Assembly (NCBI GenBank): GCA_900491605.1
Contig: UESW01005078.1
Location: forward strand, 400,840-464,839
From: Calamus simplicifolius
Taxonomy: Eukaryota; Streptophyta; Magnoliopsida; Arecales; Arecaceae
Direction: 5' to 3'
Length of the DNA: 64,000 bases
Every line of letters begins with the position of its first letter. Position 1 is the stretch's first letter. Under the pieces are notes generated by a model. It was not told where the DNA came from. It ran no database searches and worked only from the letters and a program-made list of their open reading frames with translations. The translations under genes and the position numbers were made by a program. This document shows, piece by piece, positions 36,101 to 45,849 of the stretch.

Positions 36101-37517
36101 CAAGCCAGGCGGCCCCGACACCTTCCCAGCCGGCCCCGGCGTGTCCAAGCCAGGCGGCCCCGGCACCATTCCAGCCGGCCCCGGTATATCCAAGCCAGGC
36201 AACCCCGACACCTTCCAAGCCGGCCCCGGTATGTCCAAGCTAGGCGGCCCCGACACCTTCCAAGTCGGCCCCGGCGTGTCCAAGCCAGGCAGCCCCGGCA
36301 CTTCCAGCTGGCCCCGGCATGTCCCAGTCAGGTGGCCCCGGCACCTTCAAGCCGGCCCCGGCGTGTCCAAGCCAGGCGGCCCCGGCACCTTCCCAGTCGG
36401 CCCCGGCATGTCCCAGCCAGGCGGCCCCGACACCTTCCTAGCCAGCCCCGGCGTGTCCATGCCAAGCGGCCCCGGCACCTTTCCAGCCGGCCCCGGTATG
36501 TCCAAGCCAGGCGGCCCCGGCACCTTCCAAGCCGGCCCCAGCATGTCCCAGCAGGCGGCCCCGGCACCTTCCAAGCCGGCCCTGGTATGTCCAAGCCAGG
36601 CGGCCCCGGCACCTTCCAAGCCTGCCCCGGCATGTCCCAGTCAGGCGGTCCCGGCACCTTCCAGCCGGCCCAAGTATGTCCAAGCCAAGCGGTCCCGGCA
36701 CCTTCCAAGCCGGCCCCAGCATGTCCCAGCAGGCGGCCCCGGCACCTTCCAAGCCGGCCCCGGCATGTCCAAGCCAGGCAGCCCCGGCACCTTCCAGCTA
36801 GCCCCGGCATGTCCTAGCCAGGCGGTCCCGGCACCTTCCAGCCGGCCCCGCCTGTCCAAGCCAGGTGGCCACGGCGCTCTCCTGGCCGCCCCCGCCCCGG
36901 CACTTCCTGGCCGGGGAGGGCGGCCTGAGTGGCCTCTGCTTTCCTCTCTCCGTTGGAACAGGACCCACCAAACAGCTGCAGCCACCCACCTTGATGGGAC
37001 TTGACCTGCAGCCCTGACATATCAAAGAAGGAAGCAAGCTCTGCCACTGCTGCCATCACCATAAAAGTCTTGACAAGTGGCAGCATTTTGGGCCTCACAG
37101 ATGTCAGCCCTGACATTTCACCCCCCAAAAAAGTCCCTAGTCATCATGACATTTCAGCCACTCAGACTAAATGAGCTCCCAAAAGTCATGGTCCATCATG
37201 AGGCCCACGTGACTCCTTCCCATTAGAGGACAAGAACCCAAACTTCTCAAGCAAGTTTACAGAGTATAAAGGTAAATAAATTAGGTAAGAAGGGGTAACT
37301 CAAAAAACACTCGACACGCACATACTGAGCCTCTGGCTCTTTCTCTTTTGAGCTTCCTCAAGCTCACAGTTGTGACCTCGATTGCTGACTTGGGCGTCGG
37401 AGGGTCCCGCCGGAGACCCCCTCCGGTCCTGGGACTTTTTTGCAGGCAACCCGGCGAAGCAAGGATTCGAGAAGCACTTCATTCCCGACGTCCAGGAGAG
37501 GTGGTTGAGCGTCAACA
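33139..37517 (+). repeat. 5' LTR, about 4.4 kb, mostly a 45-bp tandem array
   Basis: After about 137 bp of unique U3 sequence the 45-bp array runs to about 36862. Then come unique U3/R/U5 sequences with a candidate TATA-like 'gagtataaagg' (37262-37272) and the CAACA end at 37517. Most LTRs are well under 2 kb. The excess length here is the array. Confidence 0.85.
33276..36862 (+). repeat. 45-bp GC-rich minisatellite, about 80 copies, inside the LTR
   Basis: The unit can be written from three 15-bp parts: GGCCCCGGTATGTCC, AAGCCAGGCGGCCCC and GGCACCTTCCAAGCC, each with a few variants. Most units are 45 bp and some are 44 bp. Because 45 is divisible by 3 and no phase contains a stop codon, all six frames stay open for hundreds of codons, up to 943. 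They would encode 15-residue repeats such as [16 protein letters not shown] higher-order duplication has a period of 1349 bp (diagnostic variants at 34274 and 35623, and at 34401 and 35750). The second copy is 270 bp (six units) shorter by 36062. I see no evidence that it is translated. Confidence 0.95.
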
Positions 37518-37520
37518 GAT

Positions 37521-37536
37521 TGGCGCGCCAGGAAGG
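37521..37536 (+). other. Primer-binding site of the Tat-like element
   Basis: TGGCGCGCCAGGAAGG starts three bases after the LTR end. TGGCGC-type primer sites are characteristic of plant Ty3/gypsy elements of the Tat/Athila group. Confidence 0.75.
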
Positions 37537-37939
37537 AAGGCGACACACTGAAGGAAAGAAAGCTCTGTCTCCTTGAGCTATAAGTCTTTGTCCCCTCTAA
37601 AATAGCCATGGTGGTGATGCGCATGCCAAAGGTCCTCACCAATCATGCTGGGGGGCATCTACATCGCACTAGGTAGCAAAGGACCACTCTCTCTGCCCCT
37701 CCTTTACCACCAGCCTCAGCTGCTCTAATCAACTAGCTGATTATCCCCAATCAATGACTTCAAGCCTTGAATGCAATAGTTCATGAGCTGCAGAAGCAAC
37801 ACTCGTTAGCCACTCAGATCGCCCATGATAGCTGCACCAGTTAGCCAGTGATTCACCCGCGAGGAATCTCATAATAGAGGAGCTTATCGCTATCAGGCTT
37901 CACCTAAACGCTGCCACTGCGAAACTTTCAAGAAGCTGC

Positions 37940-38124
37940 GGTCTCCTGCCCTCCGCTCATTTTCTGAGTCATCTTGGAAGGACCTTAATCAGGAGATGAG
38001 GAGGCGTCTGGATGAACAACACCGGCGGCTGGAAAAGCTCAGTCAAAGGCTCAACAATCAGCCAGAGGTGGACTGCAACATGGGTAGTAAAGTAATTTCA
38101 AAAAGGGATGAACTTGAGACATAG
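37940..38124 (+). pseudogene. Gag N-terminal scrap of the Tat-like element
   Basis: The frame reads SFSESSWKDLNQEMRRRLDE, then QHRRLEKLSQRLNNQ, and ends at TAG 38122-38124. The basic, heptad-rich stretch looks like the coiled coil near the start of Tat-type Gag. Nothing of the capsid, zinc knuckle or pol follows. The next kilobase is non-coding. Confidence 0.6.
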
Positions 38125-38840
38125 TCCATCACCTCAACATTTATGAGCATTTTAATTTCTGGTGATAGTGAGCCGAGAGGTGTTAGTGCAATTAATGCAA
38201 GGTGGAAGATGAGGACAAAAGGCTTTGACTATTGACATCGCCTTCCCCCTCTCTCCCCTTCTCTTTTTCTCTCGACAACACCCAAGAGCCAACTGAGCCA
38301 AGGACCTCCTACGGATTTCATCTAGCTGCCCTCAGACTTCAGCACTAAGGACGACCAATCTCTTCAAAGAAAGAGCTCTCAAGCCCAAAGGCTCTCAAGC
38401 CTTTAATCGATGATGGCATCAAACAGGACACGAAGACAAAAAGGTATGAAATCTAAGTATACTACACCAATAAAAACAAAAGAGAAAAATGAAGTTTTTA
38501 TTCAATTTCCCAAAAATCACTCAGGCCGGCCAAGCGACCGCCAAGGTAGTTTTCCGGTAGCCACGCGATCGTAAGGACACCCCCGGACCGGTGCGAGAAA
38601 CCTCCGAGGCGGTTCAAGTCCTATGGTCTCGGCGGCCCCGAGTCAAACTCCTAGACCGGCTGAGCGACCCCCGAGATATTTTCAAAATGACTTTAGTGAT
38701 CCCGAGATCGTAGGCACCCCAGATCGGTGCGGGAAGCCTCCGGTGGTTCAAGCCCCATGATCTCGGCGGCCCCAAGTCAACGCCCGGGCCGGTCGCAAAA
38801 CCCCCGAGGCAATTTTATTTTTGCCCCATCAATAAAGGCT
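38125..38840 (+). other. Non-coding internal region of the Tat-like element
   Basis: No ORF. From 38520 it becomes GC-rich, with dispersed copies of a 'cggtgcg(a/g)ga...cctcc' then 'tcggcggccccgagtcaaa' block (near 38590, 38728 and 39111) that also flank the 108-bp repeat. Confidence 0.6.
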
Positions 38841-39085
38841 ACCCTTCGGGGTCTCAAAAAGGACCCTGAGCCAGATCAAAGTGCCCTCAGGTCACCCTCC
38901 GGGGTTAAAGGCTCCCGAGCATGGTCCTTCCACAGCGACTCTCGGGTCACCCTTCGGGGTCTCAAAAAGGACCCTGAGCCAGGTCAAAGTGCCCTCAGGT
39001 CACCCTCGGGGTTAAAGGCTCCCGAGCATGGTCCTTCCACAGCGACTCTCGGGTCGCCCTTCGGGGCTTCAAAAGGACATCGGCA
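38841..39085 (+). repeat. 108-bp tandem repeat, about 2.3 copies
   Basis: ACCCTTCGGGGTCTCAAAAA begins at 38841 and 38949, and a diverged third start GCCCTTCGGGGCTTCAAAA at 39056. The unit also holds GTTAAAGGCTCCCGAGCATG and TCCTTCCACAGCGACTCTCG. Confidence 0.9.
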
Positions 39086-39199
39086 GCCCAAAAGACACAG
39101 GTACCCCAGACCGATGCAAGGAACCTCTGGAGGTTCAAGTCTGGTGCTCTAGGTGGCCCCGAGTCAAACTCCCGGATCGGCACGTGAAACCCACAAGGC

Positions 39200-42045
39200 A
39201 AGTATGATAGGCCTCTAGCCGGCCCTCGAGCTGGTCCTAGGCGGCCACATATATGTTAGGCCCCTAGCCGGCCCTCGGGCTGGCCCAGGAGGCCACAAGT
39301 ATGATAGGACCCTAGCCGGCCCTCGAGCTGGTCCTAGGCGGCCACAAATATGTTAGGCCCCTAGACGGCCCTCGGGCTGGCCTTGGCGGCCACAAGTATG
39401 TTAGGCCCCTAGCCGGCCCTCGAGCAGGTCCTAGGCGGCCACATATATTAGGCCCCTAGCCAGCCCTCGGGCTGGCCTAGGCGGCCACAAGTATGATAGG
39501 CCCCTAGCCAGCCCTCGAGCTGGTCCTAGGCGGCCACATATATGTTAGGCCCCTAGCCGGCCCTCGGTTGGCCTAGGCGGCCACAAGTATGATAGGCCCC
39601 TAGCCGGCCCTCGAGCTGGTCCTAGGCGGCCACATATATGTTAGGCCCCTAGCCGGCCCTCGGGCTGGCCTAGGCGGCCACAAGTATGTTAGGCCCCTAG
39701 CCGGCCATTGGGCTGGCCTAAGCGGCCACAAGTATGAAAGGCCCCTAGCCGGCCCTCGAGCTGGTCCTAGGCGGCCACATATATGTTTGGCCCCTAGTCG
39801 GCCCTCGGGCTGGCCTAGGCGGCCACAAGTATGATAGGCCCCTAGCGGCCCTCGAGCTGGGCCTAGGCGGCCACATATATGTTAGGCCCCTAGCCGGCCC
39901 TCGAGCTGGTCCTAGGCGGCCACATATATGTTAGGCCCCTAGCCAACCCTCGAGCTGGTCCTAGGCGGCCACAAGTATGTTAGGCCCCTAGCCGGCCCTC
40001 GGGCTGGCCTAGGCGGCCACAAGCATGATAGGCCCCTAGCCGGCCCTCGAGTTGGTCCTAGGCGGCCACATATATGTTAGGCCCCTAGCCAGCCCTCGGG
40101 CTGGCCTAGGCGGCCACAAGTATGGCCCCTAAGGCGGCCACATATGATAGGCCCCTAGCCGGCCCTCGAGCTGATCCTAGGCGACCACATATATGATAGG
40201 CCCCTAGCCGGCCCTCGAGCTGGTCCTAGGCGGCCACATATATGTTAGGCCCCTAGCCGGCCCTCGGGCTGGCCTAGGCGGCCACAAGTATGTTAGGCCC
40301 CTAGCCGGCCCTCGGGCTGGCCTAGGCGGCCACAAGTATGATAGGCCCCTAGCCGGCCCTCGAGCTGGTCCTAGGCGGCCACATATATGTTAGGCCCCTA
40401 GCCAGGCCTCGGGCTGACCTAGGCGGCCACAAGTATGATAGGCCCCTAGCCGGCCCTCGAGCTGGTCCTAGGCGGCCACATATATGTTAGGCCCCTAGCC
40501 GGCCCTCGGGCTGGCCTAGGCGGCCACAAGTATGTTAGGCCCCTAGCCGGCCCTCGGGCTGGCCTAGGCGGCCACAAGTATGATAGGCCCCTAGCCGGCC
40601 CTCGAGCTGGTCCTAGGCGGCCACATATATATTAGGCCCCTAGCCGGCCCTCGGGCTGGCCTAGACGGCCATAAGTATGTTAGGCCCCTAGCCGGCCCTC
40701 GGGCTGGCCTAGGCGGCCACAAGTATGATAGGTCCCTAGCCGGCCCTCGAGCTGGTCCTAGGCGGCCACATATATGTTAGGCCCCTAGCCGGCCCTCGGG
40801 CTGGCCTAGGTGGCCACAAGTATGATAGGCCCCTAACCGGCCCTCGAGCTGGGCCTAGGCGGCCACATATATATTAGGCCCCTAGCTGGCCCTCGAGCTG
40901 GTCCTAGGCGGCCACATATATGTTCGGCCACATATATGTTAGACCCCTAGCCGGCCCTCGGGCTGGCCTAGGTGGCCACAAGTATGATAGGCCCCTAGCC
41001 GGCCCTCGAGCTGGTCCTAGGCGGCCACATATATGTTAGGCCCATAGCCAGCCCTCGCGCTGGCCTAGGCAGCCACAAGTATGATAGGCCCCTAGCCGGC
41101 CCTCGAGCTGGTCCTAGGCGGCCACATATATGTTAGGCCCCTAGCCGGCCCTCGGGCTGGTCCTAGGCGGCCACATATATGTTAGGCCCCTAGCCGGCCC
41201 TCGGGCTGGCCTAGGCGGCCACAAGTATGATAGGCCCCTAGCCGGCCCTCGAGCTGGTCCTAGGCGGCCACATATATGTTAGGCCCCTAGCCGGCCCTCG
41301 GGCTGGCCGAGGCGGCCACAAGAATGTTAGGCCCCTAGCCGGCCCTCGGGCTGGCCTAGGCGGCCACAAGTATGATAGGCCCCTAGCCGGCCCTCGAGCT
41401 GGTCCTAGGCGGCCACATATATGTTAAGCCCCTAGCCGGCCCTCGGGCTGGCCTAGGCGGCCACAAGTATGATAGGCCCCTAGCCGGCCCTCGAGCTGGG
41501 CCTAGGCGGTCACATATATGTTAGGCCCCTAGCCGGCCCTCGAGCTGGTCCTAGGCGGCCACAAGTATGTTAGGCCCCTAGCCGGCCCTCGGGCGGGCCT
41601 AGGCGGCCACAAGTATGTTAGGCTCTTAGCCGGCCCTCGAGCTGGTCCTAGGCGGCCACATATATGTTAGGCCCCTAGCCAGCCCTCAGACTGGCCTAGG
41701 CGGCCACAAGTATGTTAGGCCCGGGCTGGCCTTGGCGGCCACAATATGATAGGCCCCTAGCCGGCCCTCGAGCTGGTCCTAGGCGGCCACATAAATGTTA
41801 GGCCCCTAGCCAGCCCTCGGGCTGGCCTAGGCGGCCACAAGTATGTTAGGCCCCTAGCCGGCCCTCGAGCTGGCCTAGGCGGCCACAAGTATGATAGGCC
41901 CGAGCCGGCCCTCGGACTGGTCTAGGCGGCCACAAGTGTGTTAGGCCCCTAGCCGGCCCTCGGACTGGTCCTAGGCGGCCACAAATGTGTTAGGCCCTTA
42001 GCCGGCCCTCGAGCTGGTCCTGGGTGGCCACAGTCATGTTAGGCC
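39200..42045 (+). repeat. 48/49-bp tandem array, about 59 copies, in the internal 3' region
   Basis: Two monomer types mostly alternate. One begins AAGTATGATAGGCCCCTAGC and has GAGCTGGTCCTAGG (49 bp). The other begins ATATATGTTAGGCCCCTAGC and has GGGCTGGCCTAGG (48 bp), so the true period is often a 97-bp dimer. Each monomer contains an imperfect dyad: CCTAGCCGGCCC on one side of a TCG centre and GGCTGGCCTAGG on the other. The location between gag and the polypurine tract corresponds to the 3' untranslated region of Tat elements. It is unrelated in sequence to the LTR array. Confidence 0.95.
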
Positions 42046-42154
42046 TCAGCGGCTTTAGTGCAGCCCCATCAGCTCTATGTTTCTTAAACATTTTTTAAAC
42101 TCCTTCAGCTTGGTTAGCGCAGGACCTACAAGCTCAAAAAGTGTAGGGGGCATC
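42046..42154 (+). other. 3' end of internal region with polypurine tract
   Basis: A short unique stretch ends in AAAAAGTGTAGGGGGCA (42136-42152), two bases before the LTR start TGATACAACC at 42155. This fits a plus-strand primer. Confidence 0.7.
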
Positions 42155-42612
42155 TGATACAACCAGTTAACAGGCCCATGGGCAGTAAAAACAGAAATTT
42201 TCAAATAATTTAATGGCCTCATAAAGCCACGCATACCCGACAGCCTACAAGGCCGACAGCTCCAAGGCCGACAGCTCCAAGGCCGACGCCTCTAAGGTCG
42301 ACAGCTCCATGGCAGGCGGCCCCGGCACCTTCCAAGCCGGCCCCGGCATGTCCCAGCCAGGCGGTCCCGGCACCTTCCAACCGACCCCGGTATGTCCAAG
42401 CCAGGCTGCCCCGGCACCTTTCAGCCGGTCCCAGCATGTCCCAGCTAGACGCCCCGGCACCTTCAAGCCGGCCCCGGCGTGTCCAAGCCAGACGGCCCCG
42501 GCACCTTCCCAGCCGGCCCCGGCATGTCCCAGCCAAGCGGCCCCGATACCTTCCCAGCCGACCCCGGCATGTCCAAGCCAGGCGGCCCGGCACCTTTCCA
42601 ACCGGCCCCGGT
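42155..42612 (+). repeat. 3' LTR of the Tat-like element, truncated
   Basis: The first 140 bases closely match 33139-33276. About seven 45-bp units follow (42310-42612). The sequence then passes abruptly into a gypsy reverse transcriptase on the opposite strand. The remaining 3.9 kb of LTR are absent. Confidence 0.85.
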
Positions 42613-43410
42613 ATGTCCAAGCAACGGTGGAATCCTACATGACCAAAAAAGATCAAATTTGTTTGATAGAATGGGGTGGAGGAAGTTTATAAATCACTTC
42701 GACCTTAGCCCTATCAACCTCAATTCCTCTTTTTGATACAATATGCCCTAAGACAATCCCTTTTTGAACCATGAAATGCCTTTTCTCCTAGTTTAAAAGT
42801 AGATTGGCCTCAATGCATCATTTTAATATCTTCTTTAAATTGTAAAGGCAATTGTCAAAAGATTCTCCAATGATTGAAAAATCATCTATACAAATTTCAA
42901 GGAAATCTTCCACCATATCTGAGAAAATCGACATCATGCACCTTTGAAAGGTTGCAGGTGCATTACAAAATTCAAAGGGCATTCTACGAAAAGCAAAGGT
43001 TCCATAGGGATAGGTAAAAGTGATCTTTTCCTGATGTTTTGGATAGATTGCTACTTAATTATATCCAGAGTATCTAAAAGAAAAAATATTTTAGCCAGCT
43101 AGTTTCTCCAAAATTTGGTCAATGAAGGGTAAGGGGAAATGGTCTTTGCGGGTGAGTGCATTAAGTGTTCTCCACGTAGTGGAAAGTCTTATTGGCACTA
43201 GATCCCCTTGGTCGGTATAAACAACTGTGAGTCTAGATTTCTTGAGAATAACTTGAGTAGGACTCATCCAGTGGCTATCAAAAATGGTACAGATTATACC
43301 AATATCTAACCATTTAATTACTTCCTTCTTGACCACTTCTTGCATGTTTGGGTTGAACCGTATTTGCATTTCTTTGGTTGGTTTGGCATTATCCATTCAA
43401 TTTCAAGATT
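42613..43410 (-). pseudogene. Athila-like Ty3/gypsy reverse transcriptase fragment
   Basis: The minus strand, from 43396 leftwards, reads NPNMQEVVKKEVIKWLD, then TRKDHFPLPFIDQILEKLAG (to about 43091), then TFAFRRMPFEFCNAPATFQR, then EICIDDFSIIGESFDNCL (about 42905-42850), then KRHFMVQKGIVLGHIVSKRG, and finally FFGHVGFHRC next to the junction. These are gypsy reverse transcriptase landmarks. DHFPLPFIDQ and the overall wording fit Athila. The catalytic Y-x-D-D is CIDD here. The stretch with the first catalytic Asp (normally around V-C-I-D-Y-R-K-L-N) is missing between RLSTTWRTLN and TRKDHF. Stops occur at several places. Confidence 0.85.
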
Positions 43411-44761
43411 AGGTTTGATCAGGTCACTAAATAAAGATCTCCTACCGTTCATGTACTGGTGTAACCCTAATATGTCACTCAAATTTTTTTAAAGTTTTTT
43501 ACTTTTTTTATTATTTTGTTTTTGTTTATGAATTTCAAACATTTATCAAATAGATTCCTATCCTAGGTTGCCCTAATTATAGACAGCTCCTAACTTCTAA
43601 GGCAGCTTTGGAGCCCTTAAAGTCAAGAACTTTCTAATCAGCTGGCCAAGTAAGGGTAAGGTCGATGGGAGGCCCCATTGCTTTCCTTAGATACCAAGTA
43701 GCTTGGCCAGGTAAGCGAATGGAATCAATTAAGTAACCACCTTCATTTGGGTTTTTTTTTATGAACCCCTTTTCTTAGACACCAACTAGTCAATTTTGAC
43801 CCGATCCAACTCTTTCGAATGCTTTATTCTATTGAACTCGAGTTCCTTAAGGGCTGACGTCTAATTAATTTTAATTAGCATGCTTAGGTATGCTGAATGC
43901 TGGATGGTGGTTTGTGGGATGAGGAAGGACGATCAAATCTTCACCTTATCTTGTTAATGGGTTATTGCCCTTAAGATGTATTACGGAAATATGCAATGCA
44001 AAAATAAAGAGATGTCCGAAACAAGTAGTAATCTTTTAAATTTTATTTAGTTACTCTATTTTAGTTAAGTGTTATGCAGTTTTTCTTTTCTTTTTAATTA
44101 TAGGGTTTTTCTTTTTAAATTTTTATTATTAAATCTCTAATTTCCTAGTTAGCTTATGAGATGTCAGTGTAGAATCTTTTTGTGTTGCAAAAAAAAAAGT
44201 AAGTTTTCTAAATCAATTTACACAAGTTAGAAAGTAAAAAAAATAAAATTAGACTATAAACTAGAAAGCAAATTAAAGCAAGTAAAGCAAATAAAGACTA
44301 AAATTAGGTTAAAGCAAAGAAAGCAAGTAGATGTCCTAAATTAAAGAAAAAATCTAATATAATATTAAGGCAGTTATGTGAAAGGTCAATCTTTTTTTTT
44401 TTGGATTAGTTTAAAAGGAGGAAACTAATTAAGAGCAACAAATTTTTTTCTTTTTATATTATGCTAATTTAAGCAAAGAGAATAAAGAGTAGATTTTAAT
44501 TTTGGTTGAAAAGAAAGAAACTAAAAAAGAAATTTGCAAAAGAAACTAAAAGAGAGAGATTTTTTTTGGTTAATATGAAAAGGAAAAAAAATAATTAAAA
44601 GTAACTAATGAAAAAAGAAATTAAATTGAGGTTAAGGTTGATTGCACCACAATGCAAATAACTTTTCTTCTTCTTTTTCTTTTTTTTTATTAAAAAAAGA
44701 AAAAATAGTAAATTAAATTTTAAAAAAAAAATCAAAGAGATAAAAATGTTGCATTCGTGCC
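43411..44761 (-). other. Deleted or decayed 5' internal region of the Athila-like element
   Basis: No gag or protease is recognisable where they should be. The left part (43600-43800) shares ordered phrases with the leader of copia 4, and the right part (44180-44750) is purine-rich low-complexity sequence. Confidence 0.5.
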
Positions 44762-44785
44762 TTCTTCGGCAACGATGCCAAAAAC
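44762..44785 (-). other. Athila-type primer-binding site
   Basis: The minus strand reads TTTGGCATCGTTGCCGAAGA, close to the TGGCGCCGTTGCCGGGGA site typical of Athila elements. It directly follows an LTR end at 44787. Confidence 0.6.
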
Positions 44786-44786
44786 T

Positions 44787-45840
44787 TGATAGGCTTGCGA
44801 TGTTATCGTTAAAACATCGCGACTATTCTTTAAAAAAATTAAAAATTTATAAAAAGGTAAGTCAGATTGAATCCACAGGGAAGACAATATGTTGAATATT
44901 TTAAAATCCTTGATTTAAGAAAATTAAGAGATCAGATAAATAGAAATTATAAGTGCAAAACAAAAGAAAATACATGATATTAGGATATATTATTTAGATC
45001 ATAGCATCTACTTGCAATAAAAATGAAGGACACGAATTTAAGGATGTAAGAAAATAAACTTTATATTAATTAAAACTAGAATTCTACTATAAAATATAAT
45101 AGAATAAATTAAAAATAATTAAAAATATAACAAAGACAAGAGATGGATCAACGCAACCTCATCGAAAAAATGGTTGATGAACCTTCCTTCTTCCTTCGTA
45201 CTCTTTGGAATGAACTATGCTTCTATACTTCTTCTTCTTTAGATCTTTGATCTTGAAAGTGAAATCGGCTTGAAGATAGCATAGGAACAATACTCTTCCT
45301 CTAAAATACCTTACTCTTATAAGTTAACCCGCAACTCAAGTAGTGTCCTTTACTCTATATCGTCTTTCCTTTCTAAGATGATTTGATCTGTAGCTCTAAG
45401 GGCCTTTAAATAGATTATGCTGCTACCTTTTTAGACTTGATCTTCTTTTGATTTGATTGCGATTGTATCTTGGTATGACCTGCATGTAATCTTTATTTTG
45501 ATTCCCTCATATTCCTTATGTGTTCACCAATTCTTCCTTCTTTGTCTCAAATCTCAGCTGCCACATTCATTCTTTAAAACTATGTACTTTATTTAAAAGT
45601 ATTTAATTTAAAAAAATACTTAAATATAAGATTATAAAGATTGTAAGTGTTATAAATAGAAGTGCAATAATTATAATAGTTATTATAATTATAGTAATAG
45701 TGATAATAATAATGTAATTATTATAAAATACTTAATTTATGAGAATTTTTGATTTAATTATTAAATTATATATTTTTAAAGAATCTTATCACTATTAACT
45801 CTTTAAAGTATTTAAATTAAATAAATAATTATGTGATTTA
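44787..45840 (-). mobile_element. Probable 5' LTR of the Athila-like element
   Basis: The + strand starts TGATAGGCTTGCGATG next to the primer site. The right end is not fixed. It probably lies before 45850, where another element's gag is readable. There is no second LTR copy in the window to compare. Confidence 0.4.
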
Positions 45841-45849
45841 TTACTGGTT

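Larger units (their letters stand above)
33139..42612 (+). mobile_element. Non-autonomous Tat-like Ty3/gypsy LTR element with two satellite-like arrays, 3' LTR truncated
   Basis: The 5' LTR (33139-37517) begins TGATACAACCAG and ends GTCAACA. It is followed by a gypsy-type primer site TGGCGCGCCAGGAAGG, a gag scrap, a 2.8-kb tandem array, a purine tract, and a second LTR start (42155) that repeats the first about 140 bases with few changes. There is no protease, integrase or reverse transcriptase, so it must have depended on another element (LARD-like). Tat-lineage elements are known for large size and tandem repeats in their 3' untranslated region. Here a second, unrelated array also fills the LTR. 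The 3' LTR breaks off at about 42612 inside a foreign gypsy gene. Confidence 0.85.

Noticed and set aside
37300..37642. Four overlapping frames of 64-92 codons
   Set aside because: They lie in the R/U5 part and primer site of the Tat-like element and carry no domain.
38727..39201. A 141-codon plus-strand frame and a 68-codon minus-strand frame
   Set aside because: The frames are produced by the 108-bp repeat and its flanking GC-rich repeats.
39200..42045. Regular repeats resembling a CRISPR array
   Set aside because: The units are head-to-tail monomers with no unique spacers and the setting is a plant retroelement. No cas-like gene is present.
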